The notes under the pieces: generated by a model
The model's input: only the letters and a program-made list of their open reading frames with translations
What the model was told of the DNA's origin: nothing
The model's database searches: none
Made by a program: the position numbers and the translations under genes
DNA from: Parastagonospora avenae f. sp. tritici 18332-5
Taxonomy: Eukaryota; Ascomycota; Dothideomycetes; Pleosporales; Phaeosphaeriaceae
Assembly (NCBI GenBank): GCA_022559985.1
Contig: JAFJTR010000090.1
Location: forward strand, 56,375 to 120,374
Reading direction: 5' to 3'
Length of the DNA stretch: 64,000 nt
Shown here: positions 13,001 through 25,381 of the stretch, one piece after another
Numbering within the stretch: the stretch's first letter is position 1
How the letters are laid out: the number at the start of each line of letters is the position of its first letter

Positions 13001-13968
13001 CTTATGAACCTGTGGTCACCAAAGAGACCATTGACCAGAGTGCACAGCTTCCAGGACCAGAGGCAGCGCAATCTGTGGCATCTAACGACGTCTCTACCGA
13101 AGACGAAGAAGCTTATGAACCTCCTGATATTGATGAGGCTATGCCCGATGGGCAAGCTGATGTTGCTGTCCCGGAAGCAGACTCGGTCGAAGCTGATGTC
13201 GAAGCGGAAGATGGTGAAATGGACATAGCTTCCTCATCCGAGGATGACTCAGACTCGGATTCAGACTCAGATTCAGAGTCCGATGGAGAGATTGCCGAAG
13301 AGTCTGCAAACGACGAGACCATTTCAGCAAGCCATGCAGGGCTGCAGACCATTAACGTTGCTGACGATTTAGCTCCAGAGTTGCAGCCTGAGACTGCATC
13401 GCAATCTGTACGTCCACCACTCGCCTGCAAGCGTAGCTAACCGGGAAAAGGTATCTGCCGCGCATGAGGAGGTAGAAGCGCCCGCGTTCACCCCTTACGA
13501 GAGTCCACTTCGCATGTTCAAGTCGTACCGCTACCATCCAAACTTTACGCACGATGTCACTGGCGGCTTTATGTCTTCTACATTCAGCCATCAGATCGAC
13601 CCCAAGAAAGCTCTCTGTCAGTACGAAACTGCAGGAGGTTCTTGTAACGACAAAGACTGCCCCGATCAGCATTTCCGAGATTTGGGCATCACTGGTGCGT
13701 ATTGACAACGACCGGATCGGCATCGCAGTACCCCTCCATTGCACGCAGACTGACTTTTGTACTTTTAGGTGAGACGCTACTAGTTCAACTTGGTACTGCC
13801 AATCCAGGCAAGACGCAAGAGGAGAAGCAACAGTGGAACGACGGTCTTCGTAGCGTTTTGAACGACCTTCGCAAGAGACGCATCAAAGACCCCAGCGGCA
13901 TCGCTGCTGAGATCACGAGATACCGTCGCGAGTTCTTGAACGACGATACTCGAGTGGTCAACCTTTGA
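10066..13968 (+). CDS. Red1/ZFC3H1-like zinc-finger protein
   Basis: Exons are 10066-10306, 10364-13407, 13451-13694 and 13769-13968 (introns 57, 43 and 74 nt; the second has a CTAAC branch sequence), giving 1242 residues. The diagnostic part is near the C-terminus: CQYETAGGSCNDKDCPDQH, a C-x8-C-x4-C-x3-H arrangement matching the putative zinc-finger family of fission yeast Red1 and animal ZFC3H1. Those proteins scaffold the MTREC/PAXT complexes that feed RNA to the nuclear exosome. The rest is low complexity: a Pro/Gln-rich N-terminus, charged coiled-coil segments (around plus-strand 11890-11990 and 12190-12330), and acidic runs including an alternating Ser-Asp tract near 13240-13280. Nuclear RNA-surveillance function is inferred from the zinc finger only. 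The 43-nt intron is needed to avoid the stop at 13438. Confidence 0.85.
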
Positions 13969-14580
13969 TTCGTGTAAACTTGCGCACTGAGGGTGCAGGC
14001 TTGCGAAGCTCCCACCCATCAGCAGCTGTATACCGACGTGCAACTGACTCTAATCATGCAGTACAGCACGTTTTGTCTTATACTTCTTTTCTTCCAGCCT
14101 GCCGATGAAACCATCACAAGCTCTTCTTCGACTCTTATAATTTCGACTACCTTGTTCGGCGCTTGGCGCGACTGTAAGCATCGATACCCATTGCATTGGT
14201 ACGGAGTTTGGATTTACCACTTACGCTTCCCCTTGGTCAAGCACAAGTTGGTGTGGCATCGGTATGTGTATGCCTGTTTAGGCTGCAGAGATCTTATAGC
14301 ACGGAAAGTGTCCGCAACTGCCTCAGCTCTGCAGAGATGGAGCCACAGGTCTGCGCAAACTTATCTTATAACTAGATCTGAATGTCTCGTCTACATGGCA
14401 GTAGCTGAGGTAGATGTGGATACGGCTTCCGTGGTGATAGTATAGGTACATAATAAACATTGTTCTTGTACATCAATCGCCCAGTAGCCTCTCTCGCTAC
14501 GAACTGACAGTGCATCTCATCACGTACAAGCAAGTAGGAACGATAGATATCCGCCCGTCTTCCATGAACTGAATATAGCC
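13969..14580. other. Gene-free interval
   Basis: Downstream of the Red1-like gene. A frame at 13993-14445 has no domain and begins in what should be 3' UTR. Nothing else supported. Confidence 0.4.
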
Positions 14581-14800
14581 ACACCAGGCAGCGCCAAAAT
14601 TCGTGCCCACTTTGTACCTACAAGACATAAGCTAATGGTCTGTAGAGGTGTGCTTATTATAAGCGTAGGAGAGCCTGAATGTATACGCAGTTCTAAAATG
14701 CTCTACTTATTTTTATTAGAAATTTTTGAACTTATATAGGCTATCTATTCACCTCTTCTCGTTGGACAATGCGGGCACGAATATTGCCGACGCCTGGTGG
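14581..14800. mobile_element. MITE-like element, copy 1 (220 bp)
   Basis: The ends are imperfect inverted repeats of about 35 bp. The left end begins acaccaggcagcgccaaaat, and the reverse complement of the right end begins ccaccaggcgtcggcaatat; both continue into tcgtgccc. Just inside the right end lies a subterminal block (cctcttctcgtt, 14752-14763) found at the same relative place in the copies at 30261 and 30703. There is no coding capacity and the interior is AT-rich, as expected of a non-autonomous DNA transposon derivative. No clear target-site duplication is visible. Confidence 0.7.
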
Positions 14801-15048
14801 CCATTCCGTCGTAACTGAAGCCTAACGATGCTGCGCGTAGCTCCATATCAATCAGACAACCCCATCTTCTTTGCATCGTAATTGCTAATCCACAAGACGC
14901 CCTCGGCTTGCTCCCACTCCAGCATGACCACATCCCCAGGCACCTATCCCGATCACGCACCCCCTCCGCTTGCCATCACATAGTAAATCTCACCCCATAT
15001 AAGACACCGCAAGATCCATGTCCATCCCCTCTATGCCAACGCACCAGC
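14801..15048. promoter_or_regulatory. Upstream region of the small unknown gene
   Basis: 248 bp between the MITE-like element and the ATG at 15049. The sequence becomes C-rich toward the ATG, as in many fungal leaders. The element sits close enough to be part of the promoter. Confidence 0.3.
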
Positions 15049-15429
15049 ATGCCACCCAAACCCCTCCCCACGAAATCAATCGCAACCCGCGAATTCTTCG
15101 GCACCGACGATACCGACGCCCCTTCCAACAACGAACTCGAGTTCCCGTCGCCGTCGCTTGAAGTAATCCCCGCAGACACTGATAAAGGAAAGGGTAAAGC
15201 AAAGGCAGAAGAGAAGCAACGAAGTCGAAGTCCAACGCCGAGTGAGATCGTGCTCCGCGCGGATCTGCAGGATATGGGTCCTCTGAGCGAGTTGAATGCG
15301 CAGATGATAAGGGATGAGGTGGGCGTGCAGGAGAGGAGGGAGAGGTTGATGGCGGAACAGGGGGAGATGGCGGAGGGGAGGGAGACGGGGTTTAGGAGGG
15401 CGGAGGAAGAGAGGGAGAAGAGGGAGTGA
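15049..15429 (+). CDS. Small unknown charged protein
   Basis: A single exon of 126 residues. The ATG at 15049 (agcATGCCACCC) is the first in the frame; upstream codons open only from a TTG. I do not recognise the family. The N-terminus is basic/polar, with an REFFG motif near residue 15. The middle is Lys/Glu-rich (KGKGKAKAEEKQRSRS), and the last 40 residues form a charged, probably helical segment (ERRERLMAEQ... to REKRE). There is no signal peptide or membrane span. Composition resembles short cytosolic or nuclear proteins common in Dothideomycetes. Confidence 0.6.
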   Translation: MPPKPLPTKSIATREFFGTDDTDAPSNNELEFPSPSLEVIPADTDKGKGKAKAEEKQRSRSPTPSEIVLRADLQDMGPLSELNAQMIRDEVGVQERRERLMAEQGEMAEGRETGFRRAEEEREKRE

Positions 15430-18400
15430 TGGGGTGGAGATAATCGTGGTGTTGTTAAATTTTATTGTGGTGGGAAATACAGTGTGTATGGTTTCAGGCT
15501 GTTGGATAGGCTACGCGATGGTTGATTTATGGGTTCGTAGATAATTGGACTGGATTGTAGAAGATGAAAGGAAGTGGAAAGATTTTGTGATGGATGGAGC
15601 ATGTTGGGATGTGTTGGATATTTTTGAAGTGAGTATGAGATTTGCAACTGTGATGACCTGCTGAATTCCCATCGACGATGGACATGCGCAGCACTGCATG
15701 GATTGCACACAACGCAACATTTTGGAGACGGCGTTGCACTGGCACCAGTTGCAGCAATAATTCATGTGCGCTGCCTCAGAGACTGAGCACCGTCCAAGGG
15801 CAGATCAATCAAGCTGTCTACCTTCAAAGTTTTTTCAGCTCCTCGTAGCGTATTAATTAGCTACTGAGTCTTTTCAGGCTTACATGTAAGATGACAGTTG
15901 CTCTTTTTATAGTAAGTTAAGTTCAAACAGACCGCGCACGGATTATTGCTAGACCTAGTGCTGGTCTGCTTGCTCTTTCTAAGCCATGAGGGACTATATT
16001 TCGGAGTTTTTGAGACACATGGGGAAGCGAAATTGTACATTGCGTGCTCGGTCAAGCTCGATCATAAAGTAGAGCGCAGCCCAACACCTGCGACGCTTGT
16101 CAACCTTTAATATTGGCCAAACAGACCCATTGCTTTGAGTTTCTTGTCGCATCAATGCAAATCCTACACATGCTCGCAGGAAACTTCCGCAGGTGCTGTT
16201 GGGCTGTGCTTACCACCGACGCCGTAATTTAGACGTGCTTCTTCCGTGCGGTACCGCGTCTCACCGAACGTCCCTTGGAACAGATTAGTCTACATCGAAC
16301 AGCCGAAACGCGAGGCAGGCCATGACTCACGGCCAAGCTCCCGAGCAAAGTGCCGTGCACATGCCCCTTACAGTAGATAGCCGTCGTAAGCAGCCTCTTC
16401 GCCCGGGGATGTTTCTTTGTCTGACGTGACGTTAGCTAGCGGCAAGTCGCATGAACCATCCATCACGAGATGCGGCTCAGCCAGTAACTCTTCAGTCGCC
16501 ACACTTGCGTGGCGCCGTGATGGCACTTGAGGCCGCGAGCAATGGTGAGTGGCTGAGCGATACGATGGAAGTTGGCACTGGCTTCCCCGCGCTCTTGGTT
16601 GCATACCAACGGTCCGGAGCATTGGTTGGCGATCCATGCGCAGAGTTCTGAGCTAGCCCTGAGTCTTGCTAGGAATGTAATATCGGAAACCTGCTCCGAG
16701 ACTGGTACGGCTCAATCAAGTGCAGATCGGCCTTGAAACTTTGTTTGCACGCCATGTTGCCCTTTCACGCTTGTGGACTTGACTCTCAGAAATGGTGGTG
16801 TTGAGTTCAAGTTGAGACGTGTGGTCGCGAATCCTCTCGGCTAGTCCGAACTGTGGGTCGTAATGTGGAGAGACCATAAGCTAGGCGTGATAGTCGACAG
16901 TACAATCGTCCAATGACCACAACTGGATCGTGATCCGGTGCTCTAGTGTTTTCCAAAGCGTAGAAGCGACATCCGGTGAGCCGCTTGCAGGGTAACGGTT
17001 GCGATGATGTGCTCTGTTCTTTTTGGTCGCGTGAGGGTAGAGAATTTAGCTTACACGAACGGTCTCTCGAAGTAAGATACGTCTGTCGAATCGGAGACGC
17101 ACTGAGAGGATCCAGCAATAGCTGCTGACAAAATAGATCGGCCACCGTAGTTCTAGAGCCGCACATGATGCTGGCTAAACACATCCGTGGAGCGAATGTC
17201 GAGATAATTGTTTTCGGGAGCTGTTCTACGTAAAAGTCCATCAAGCATTTGGGGGAGAAAGTGTGTTGACTGCGACAGGGTTCGGAGTCAAGCAGTTTGA
17301 CCAGGCACTAAACATGTGAAGCGACGCAGCTCACCTTGGACAAGTCTTCAGCCATATTTTAGCCTTGTAACCGAGTACATACGTAGCGCAGGACTCTGAC
17401 AGCTGGACCCGATATTGCTGGTGATCGACGAAGGCATTGCAACACAATACAAGGTACTTGTCTCACGCGGATAGAGTACCCGAAGGTGCTGATAGGGTAT
17501 CTGGGCGAGTATTACCGCTATGTGGAGGCACACAAAAGGTACTGCAGTCTGCTGTGCTGATTAGTATCTTTTGTAACATTGGGACCGCTTTGACATCGAG
17601 TCCATGTGGTGCCCGTCTTAGCAACATGACGTCGTGGAGTAAGCTCGAATAATTCAAAAGGTAGCTGACGCCGCAGGGTACTCGTGGCTTGGGTCCGGTG
17701 TAAAACCAGTAGCATAAGCGGGATATGCGTTCCAGGTATAAATCCTGTGGTTACCGAAGGAAAATTGACAGGTCAGCTGCATTCAATCAGGTTGTAGCGG
17801 CCACAGATTGGTCTGACGGAATGAGACGTGACTCGGGGTTAGTCTATGCGCTATAGCGGTATGGTCGCCGTTTGAAGCACGACTTGCGAATCTTGAAGCA
17901 GAAGAGGGCCAGAGACTGTGCGCCTGTAGATTGTAGCCGATTCAGAGTTTCTGAAGGAGGCAAATGACGGACAGAATCTACCGGGCTGGAGAAGTCCCAA
18001 TCAGCGAGGCTATCACTGGTACACAATTCTGTCGTGTTGACCGGAACTGTGGTTGGGAGAAGAGTGGGTCGACGTGGCGTGACGGCGAGCGGCTCGGCAA
18101 AGGTGATGTCAGGTTGGGCCAAACGACATGATGTGAGCAGTGTATAGGTGTTTGTGAGGGTGGGCGTGGTGATAGCGTTGGACAAGATGCGTGATTTGGG
18201 CGGGAGCGAGAGAGGAAGGAGCGAACTGTAGCGCTACAGACAGGCATGTAGGTGGCCTCGGCTTAAGACGGGCAACATAACCACGTGCCCCTCAAGTCGC
18301 AATTTCAAGTGCTGTCGTGAGGCTCTTTCCTTCTTCTGCCCCTACAACCAGTTGTACTTCGGAACGCACGGGCACCGCCGGCATGCCGACTCGGACCACA

Positions 18401-20398
18401 CTACGGTGATTCGCAGGCCGCAGCCGTTTGCGTGTGCTGCCTGATCTAAATGCTGACATAAAGTCAGCAGCCCCCGCAGCGGCCCCAGCTATCAGTGCCC
18501 GAATTCTGCCAGCCTCTTAGCATCGAAGCCGCAAAAGACTGGCGCCGTGGTGTCCTACCGTATGGCGCTCGGATCGCGATGGCTGCTGCTGCGTCGCTCG
18601 CTGAACCGCTCTCGCGCCGATCGAGACCAGGCTGGGCACGTCAATCCGCCTGGAATTCTCTCCGTTGCCAGGCCCAATGTGCTGATTGGCCCGCAACGGT
18701 ATTTGAGCACCAGCTGACCGGGACGCGAGCGACGTGGAGGACTCGGTCGCGGTTTGGGTCTGTGGGTCGCAAGCCAAAAGCCACTGAGCGGCACGCTAGC
18801 ACGCAGGCCCAGGTTCGTAAGTTTGGGATATGGCCGGCAGGCCTGTGATGACTTTGGATGCACTCGAGATGGCGCTTGCAATAGCCTGAGCTCACGTACT
18901 GGCCGCGGTCTCAGGGGTCCTCCCTCCATCACGTTACGGCCTGAGCAGGGGTCGCCGTCAACGTGGGTGTGGAAGGGCGCCACAGCGAGGTCGAACGGTC
19001 GAACTCGAAGCGCTGCGATAGCAGTGTCGCAGGGACGAGACGAGACAGTGCTGGCTTGTGGCACTGGCACCGGCTGCATAGAGGCTGCTGCATGCTACGC
19101 CCACGCCGCTGTGACTTCACGTTGCCAGACGCTGATTACCTCCCGCTGGGTAGCTGGGTAGCGGAGCCTGCCAATGGGAAGGCGGGCCACCACCGGGTTA
19201 GATCGCTGGGGAAGAGTTGGCGGCAGCGGAAGGCCAAAGCATCCTGACCCTATGCCTGCCCGCTGATATGGCCGAGAGCGTCGCAGCGTCGCAGACAGAG
19301 CGATTGCGGATGAGGACCCATCGGCGCAAGGGCAGAGAGGAACGCGCGCACAGAGGAGAGCAGCGCAGCGATGCGCACAGCTATGTATCGCACACATGCC
19401 GCGGCGTCATTGCTGGACAAGCGTGTGGGAACCCGTCGACGGTGCCTGTGCGACCCGGATACTCGCACAGGTAATTAGCGTGGGCTAGCCCTGGAGGGCT
19501 GTGGTGAGGATGCTCCATGGCCGCGATCATGGTGGCTCCCCCAACGCGCCTGCGTCCTGCTGGTTATCACTCTGCGAACGCCCCTTCCCGGACTCCATCC
19601 AACATACGACAGACCTCGCTCATTTCCCCCTACACTTCCTACACCACCTGCCCTCGGACTGTGCCGCCTCCACGACGCCCATCCCCCGTGCTCTGCCGTG
19701 TCTGACCTGTCCGCGCTTTCTCTCCTGCCCTGGTGCCACCGCGCTGATTCGCTGTCGCGTACAGGCCATCGCTCGAGGCCAGCGCCCAAACCGCCAACTC
19801 TTCCTCCGCCAGCTCCCACATCATTGGTCTCTGCCCGCTTTATTTCTCGTCATTACCACTGCAGTCGTTCGCTGCATGCGCATTCCTTAACCACCCGATA
19901 GCCCTAGTGTGCGACAGCATCCCATTCTCCCAGGCAGTCTCGCTTTTAGTCGGGCCCCATACCAGGCCCAGCCAGTCCCCCGTCCGACTTCGCCTTGTCG
20001 CGGATCCCACTGCTTCGCTCCCTCAACACGGCCTGTTACCAGCACTCGGACGGCTGCATCCCTCCTTACGGCGGCTGCGCGCAAGCCTGCAGCCTTCTTT
20101 GAATCCGTTCAGCCTACTTTGGCTGTGCGACGCGCCAATCGGCCGCATTTTCGCGTGCGATTACCACCTGTGCCCTGCGCCCGCTAACTAAAAGTTCGCT
20201 GGGCATAACCACGTTTCGAAGCTGTTTTACACCCAGGCTTCCTCCGCCTCTGCGCCCGCCTTCGACAGTGCTCACTTTCGATCCTGACGTTTCTGGCAAC
20301 TGCCCACACTGTCTGCCTCGCCCCGCGACTCGACCCGCCTCGAACCCAGCTCTTTGTTCCCAACACGGCGCCGCAATACCGCAACCACAAAGGAAGAA
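15430..20398. other. Long gene-free interval (about 5 kb)
   Basis: No open frame here has a recognisable domain. The longest (16807-17244 minus, 145 codons; 18555-19079 minus, 174 codons) overlap rivals on the other strand and look like chance frames in GC-rich DNA. From about 19500 to 20398 the plus strand becomes C- and CT-rich, which fits a long transcribed leader of the Whi3-like gene. I see no repeats, tRNA or transposon termini. Confidence 0.45.
19500..20398 (+). promoter_or_regulatory. Probable long CT-rich leader of Whi3-like gene
   Basis: The plus strand is pyrimidine-rich with many CCT/CTC runs, typical of leaders of fungal regulatory genes. It contains several upstream ATGs (for example 19517) followed by short frames that could act as uORFs. 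The transcription start is not visible, so the extent is a guess. Confidence 0.35.
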
Positions 20399-22114
20399 AT
20401 GGCCGGTGGGCCTAGTCCTAGCAGCACGAGTCCCTCGAACCTCTCCAACAGTCCGTTCATGCACGGCTCCATCAGCAGCTCCACCTCATCCTCTCCACCA
20501 AAGCCTTACGCGTCACAGCACACCATGACGGCAGAGGTCTTCTCAGCGTCGCATTCGTACGGCATGCCAGGCGCATTCGGAGAGCGCAGGTCCGTGGACA
20601 AGAACGGCCACTCCATGTTCTCCTCCTTCAGCGACCTGGAAAGCAGCCCAGACGCCAAAGGCCGACACACTATTTTCCTGCGCAAGCTGCCCAGCAACAG
20701 CGATCGCGAGGCTGTGCGCAACATTTTGCTTTTTGCCAAAGATCTCGTTGACTGCGAAATGGTGCCTCAGTCCAGGTTCAACGATGACAAGGGCTTCACG
20801 GCTGCCGTTGCCCACTTCCAAACTTTTGAAGGCGCAAAGGAGGCGCGGGATCTTCTGAACGGGAAGCGAAATGCTACCAACGACGCGACACTGATAGTGG
20901 AGGTCATGCAGGAACCCGCTCCGGGCGCATTCGGATCACGACGTAACACAGTCGACAGTTCATCTACGCGACAGGGCTCCATTGCAAATGGGATCGCCGG
21001 CGCTACCAGCAATGGTCGACAATCGTCGCGATATAATGGGACCTTTCAAAATATGGAGAAGATGTCCCCACCCAACGGAACCCCCGGCCTTGGCAACGGA
21101 GAATTCCCTGTATCAAACCTATTCTCGCCAACATCACCTGTAAACACATCATTCGCCAGTCGCAACCTGGGCAAGTCCGTTATTAACGATGAGGCTGACG
21201 ACGACGATGGCCTTCTCAATGATCCACTCGGATATGCTACTGGCGGGCCACCCGCACAGTCTAGCATGCAACGCAGGGCTACGAACCCAAATCCATCTAT
21301 ACCCGTTTCACGCTTCGCCTCTCTATCACTGAACACCAACGGCGTCAACGGCATGAGCTCTCCACCATTACCGAACTATGCTTCGCCCAGGTCTGGCGCG
21401 AACATGCAATCCCCTGGAGCAGGATTATCCGCAATGTCCCCACATACTATCCCATCTGCGCTGAGCAACGCACCCAGCGGCGGCTACCAACAGTACTCCC
21501 AGCACTTTGCGCGACCGACATACCCCCCTGTCAACCCTGCTGACCAGAACCCACCATGCAACACGCTCTACGTGGGTAATTTGCCCATGGACACTTCTGA
21601 GGACGAATTGAAGGCAGTCTTCTCCAAGCAGCGTGGATACAAGCGCCTTTGCTTCCGGACTAAGCAGAATGGCCCCATGTGTTTTGTGGAATTCGAAGAC
21701 ACGTCCTTCGCTACCAAAGCTCTCAACGAACTCTACGGGTACATGCTGCACAACAGTGTCAAGGGTGGTATTCGATTGAGTTTCTCCAAGAATCCTCTTG
21801 GAGTGCGTAGCGGTCAGAATTCTAGCATGAGCCCCGCTTCTGCTATGTCACCGTCCACTCCTTTGTCCGGTTTTGCAAGCAATGTTGCAGCCCCTCCTGG
21901 CTTCTCCACCGCCACCGGGCCACCGCCTGGGCTGTCTGCACCTCCAGGCTTGTCAACTCCGGTACACCACTCCCACGGTTCCTCCGGCTTCGGCATGTAT
22001 TCTAATGGCGGTTTTGGACATCATGACATGGCTCCTCCTATGCGACAACCTCTGGCATCGAGTATCGCGGGCAATGGCTTTGGAGGGTACTCCTCATACA
22101 TGATGGGGCGTTAA
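20399..22114 (+). CDS. whi3: Whi3-like RNA-binding protein
   Basis: A single exon of 571 residues. The ATG at 20399 (gaagaaATGGCC) has good context; the frame extends further upstream only through a TTG. Whi3 proteins bind and retain mRNAs such as cyclin messages and form condensates controlling cell-cycle timing and polarity. A degenerate RRM-like domain lies near residues 87-170 (HTIFLRKLP start). A canonical RRM lies near 387-465, with RNP2 LYVGNLP and RNP1-like MCFVEFED, ending LSFSKNPLGVR as in Whi3. Between them is a long Ser/Asn/Pro-rich region. The C-terminus is Gly/Pro/Met-rich with repeated PPG(L/F)S units. Such low-complexity regions suit phase separation (inference). It sits alone between two large intergenic regions. 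Confidence 0.88.
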   Translation: MAGGPSPSSTSPSNLSNSPFMHGSISSSTSSSPPKPYASQHTMTAEVFSASHSYGMPGAFGERRSVDKNGHSMFSSFSDLESSPDAKGRHTIFLRKLPSNSDREAVRNILLFAKDLVDCEMVPQSRFNDDKGFTAAVAHFQTFEGAKEARDLLNGKRNATNDATLIVEVMQEPAPGAFGSRRNTVDSSSTRQGSIANGIAGATSNGRQSSRYNGTFQNMEKMSPPNGTPGLGNGEFPVSNLFSPTSPVNTSFASRNLGKSVINDEADDDDGLLNDPLGYATGGPPAQSSMQRRATNPNPSIPVSRFASLSLNTNGVNGMSSPPLPNYASPRSGANMQSPGAGLSAMSPHTIPSALSNAPSGGYQQYSQHFARPTYPPVNPADQNPPCNTLYVGNLPMDTSEDELKAVFSKQRGYKRLCFRTKQNGPMCFVEFEDTSFATKALNELYGYMLHNSVKGGIRLSFSKNPLGVRSGQNSSMSPASAMSPSTPLSGFASNVAAPPGFSTATGPPPGLSAPPGLSTPVHHSHGSSGFGMYSNGGFGHHDMAPPMRQPLASSIAGNGFGGYSSYMMGR

Positions 22115-23444
22115 GTTCGATGATGAACCGCTTTGCTATGCCGTTACGAGTGACGATCTAGGAGTTTGGGGTAGCAGCCATCACCGAGCATTTGCACGAA
22201 CTGTGTTTCATCTGTTGTTGCGTTATATCCTGTCACTTCAGTCATTGCGAAGGTGTTGAGTTGTTTGATTTCGATATGGCTTCGTTATTTGGTTTGAGCA
22301 AGGGCATGGGTACCGGCGCGGAATTTTTCTGACGGCCATTGTGTCCGTTGGACTTGGACCATTTCCAGCATACAGCGATGATTCCCCCCCCTACGCGATT
22401 GTTCACACTGTTTGCTTGGAGTTGGCGTTGGAGACAGGTCGTTTTATTATTCTTTTCAATGCGCCCATCAGGTCCCTTCATCTCGTCTTGCTGTTTCCTA
22501 GTCTGGACCAGGGAACACCACAAGCTTGTGGAGCCGTACGGACAGGTTCTGTTCGTACGTTAGGTGTATTCTTATGGTCGCTATTTAGTCCTCTTCTACT
22601 TCTACGAAAGCATGTTTGGCAGGTTTGCACACATGGTATGGCGCTATCGATATCGATGTGCATGGCATCGGCTTGGTCACATTTGACGGACAACACATGA
22701 TACACGGGGATTTCGTTGCATGGCGGCTAATTGTTTGGGAATATACTGTTTCATCTCTTTGAGCAATGTTTGAATTCGTTTATATGGTAGAAGCACACGG
22801 CACGCTCCGCCACATAGTGGAGCTAGGCACTGTTCTGTCCTTACAGCGATCTTTGCAAGCATACGTGTCTTTCAAGGGCTCTCGATTTTCTTGCTTGGCT
22901 TTGGCATATTACTTCATAATCTTTGATCCACATAGGCTGTCAATATTTCAGCGTTAGGAAAGTCGATTTAATGACACCTCTGCCTTTTGTCCTGATACCC
23001 GGCCACGGTGACCGATAACCCAAAGAGAACCTGCAGACAGCATTTCCATTGGCTAAGGCTTTTGAGAGTACGCGCACGTGGTATCTGCGAAGATGACGGC
23101 GGCTTGCAGCGCTGAGCCGGCTCATTGCTAGGAGGCCCTGTAGATCGTTTCACTGTCGGGACTTCTAGAAGCAGAGCAGTTTCCTAAAGATGAGTAGCTC
23201 CCGCGGACGGTTGCCTCGCAATCAAGGGCTGCAGTGTGATGTCCTGGTCATAAACAACAACGCGATAATTGGCCGATGACTGATGCATGATAGAGCTAAA
23301 CTATTGCGGTCTAGCGTTGGCGGATTTTCTCCAACTCGAACTTTGCGAACTGCAGACAACACCACAAGCCCATATTCTGCGCGCCTTTCTTTTGTCACCC
23401 ATTCTGTTCATCTACCAATGCGATAGCACTTACAACACACGATA
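22115..23444. other. Intergenic, Whi3-like 3' UTR and mS45 promoter
   Basis: 1.3 kb with no supported gene. The first part is T-rich and probably 3' UTR; the last 200 bp are the promoter of the mitoribosomal gene. Frames such as 22341-22700 plus have no coherent composition. Confidence 0.4.
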
Positions 23445-24891
23445 ATGCCTCCCCGGTTACGTTCCGCAAACCTCCCTTCCTCCGCCGCATCGCCCTTCGC
23501 CTCGTGCTCGCCTCTGAGGCCGCAATGCATCTCACAAACAGCACAATCATCACGCGACTTCTCACAAACATCATGTCAGCAAATAACATTGCGGCGGCGG
23601 AAGTTCTATGAGTGGATGAACGGTCCTGGGAGGTCAATGAAACATCCGCTGCCCAATTCGACAAATTACCTTGGGGCCTACGACAAGTATGGCAACCTGG
23701 TCCGAGCTGGGCCAGGATGGCGACGAAACGCACCAGATAAGAGTGTTCCAGCGGGGGAACAACCGGCGATGAAGGCTGAAGAGGTCACCAAAGATCCAGA
23801 GGCAGACCCAGAGAAGACGCCAGCGGGACAAGAAGATCTAGACGAGTTGGAAGCAGCAGCTCGAGAAGGAGAGGCAGCAGAGAGAGATGGAAAGAAGTCG
23901 AATAAAGAAGAGGAAGACGACAGCAAGCTACCACCCGAGACCGCAGAAGATTTGAGACCGTTCCCGCTTAACCAATACTTCCGGAGTCAACCAGTTTTAA
24001 GCGAAGACCTGCGAGAGGCTATATACCAACGGGTCAAGAAGGACGGAGCCACAGTATCACTTGCCAGTGTCGAATATGGTGTCAGCAACGAGCGGGTCGG
24101 CGCAGTCGTGCGGTTAAAGCAACTGGAGAAGGAATGGATAGCACAGGTATGTCACTAACACTTTTCTTGCAATCCTCGACTACATGATGAGAGACCTTCA
24201 AAATTCGATTAGTCTTTAAGACACCCACATGGTTACAAAATCAAGTTATGCTTCTGCTGAACGTCAACAACCACTGCAATATCATACCACCTTTCTTTCA
24301 GCAGCACCGACTGACGTTGACAACTAGGGCAAACACCTTGCTATCCCCTACTCCAAAGCCGTCCTCGACATGCTCCCCATCACACCCTACGTTGACACTT
24401 CGAAGCCTGAGAACAGAGGCAAACGACCAATTATACACGAGCCCATCAACGACCTCATTGTCCACCCGGCCACACGCCAACAACTCTTCGTTCCCGTTTC
24501 TGAATCGCGGCACTTCACGCGAGTGGATGCTGGCAAAGCATTTGATAACGACCTGCTTCCCGCTGACGAACGTATCCCCCACCCCGAACTTGTCCTTGCC
24601 GAGCGCGAACTCGCCCAAGGCCTTAGCTTCGAAGAGCGCCGACGCCTAGCAGAAGAGCGCCTCGAAGCCGAAAATGACGAGAAGCGCAAGATCGAAGAGA
24701 AGAAGCAAGCCGAAATTCGCGCACACAAGGTCGTACCCAAGAGGCGGTGGGACTTTGTGTTTCAGGATGTCAGCGTTGATGCCGTCGGGCGGGACGGAAG
24801 AAAGCACACGGGCGTCGGATGGCGGTATGGTGTACCACACCAGGACAGGAAGAAGGGACAGGTCAAGATCCCCACCAAAGTGGAGGCGTAG
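23445..24891 (+). CDS. bot1: Mitochondrial small-subunit ribosomal protein mS45 (Bot1-like)
   Basis: Exons are 23445-24146 and 24328-24891 with a 181-nt intron (donor GTATGT, acceptor CAACTAG), phase 0, giving 421 residues. It matches the 'eukaryotic mitochondrial regulator' family (fission yeast Bot1, budding yeast Mrps35), a fungal component of the mitoribosome small subunit. Visible features are a basic, Ser-rich N-terminus suited to a mitochondrial presequence and the RRRKFYEWMNGPGRSM start of the conserved region. A Glu/Lys-rich linker follows, then the LREAIYQRV...VSLASVEYGVSNERVGAVVRLK helix-turn-helix-like region. The second exon has ITPYVDTSK, a long charged helix and the end VGWRYGVPHQDRKKGQVK. 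This is the largest intron in a confident model here. Confidence 0.9.
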
Positions 24892-25381
24892 TTTGGGGTG
24901 TATGATATGGATGTATATGACATGTAGTATAGCCATTGCGGCTGGCCAATATCATCAATTGGCAATCGTAAACATTACAAATCCTCTACGTGCATGTTCT
25001 ATTCCACAGACTAGTCAAGCCGGTGTATGCTGGCAGTACATTTTGTTCACCGTTCAAGAATAACATTCGACGCTATGTTTCCCCGCCATGTCGGCATCTA
25101 GCATTCCTATCGGCATGGTTAAACGCCTCGCATATGCAGCTATCCAACTGAACGGTCTTACACGTCTTGCCACACGAATGCGACCGTGTTCCAGATCACC
25201 ACACCCATCGCACGCACAGTGTTCCACCCCAGCCTGTCTAGTATAGGCTCGGCTGCCCGATCCACGCACTGGCTACAACATGCATTCCGTACACCCCCAG
25301 ACCCCGTGAACCCACAGTGCCTGCCGTGCGCATCCAGACCTCAATCGCCCATCTGCCGTGCGCGCACCTCCGTCCCACACA
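24892..25381. other. Convergent 3' region, mS45 and SND2
   Basis: 490 bp between two stop codons facing each other. It holds both 3' UTRs; nothing else supported. Confidence 0.4.

Noticed and set aside
16807..17244. 145-codon minus frame in the 5-kb gap
   Set aside because: No domain and no intron or leader signals; irregular composition.
18555..19079. 174-codon minus frame in the 5-kb gap
   Set aside because: Arg/Pro/Ser-rich product of GC-rich DNA with a rival frame on the plus strand (18754-19161).
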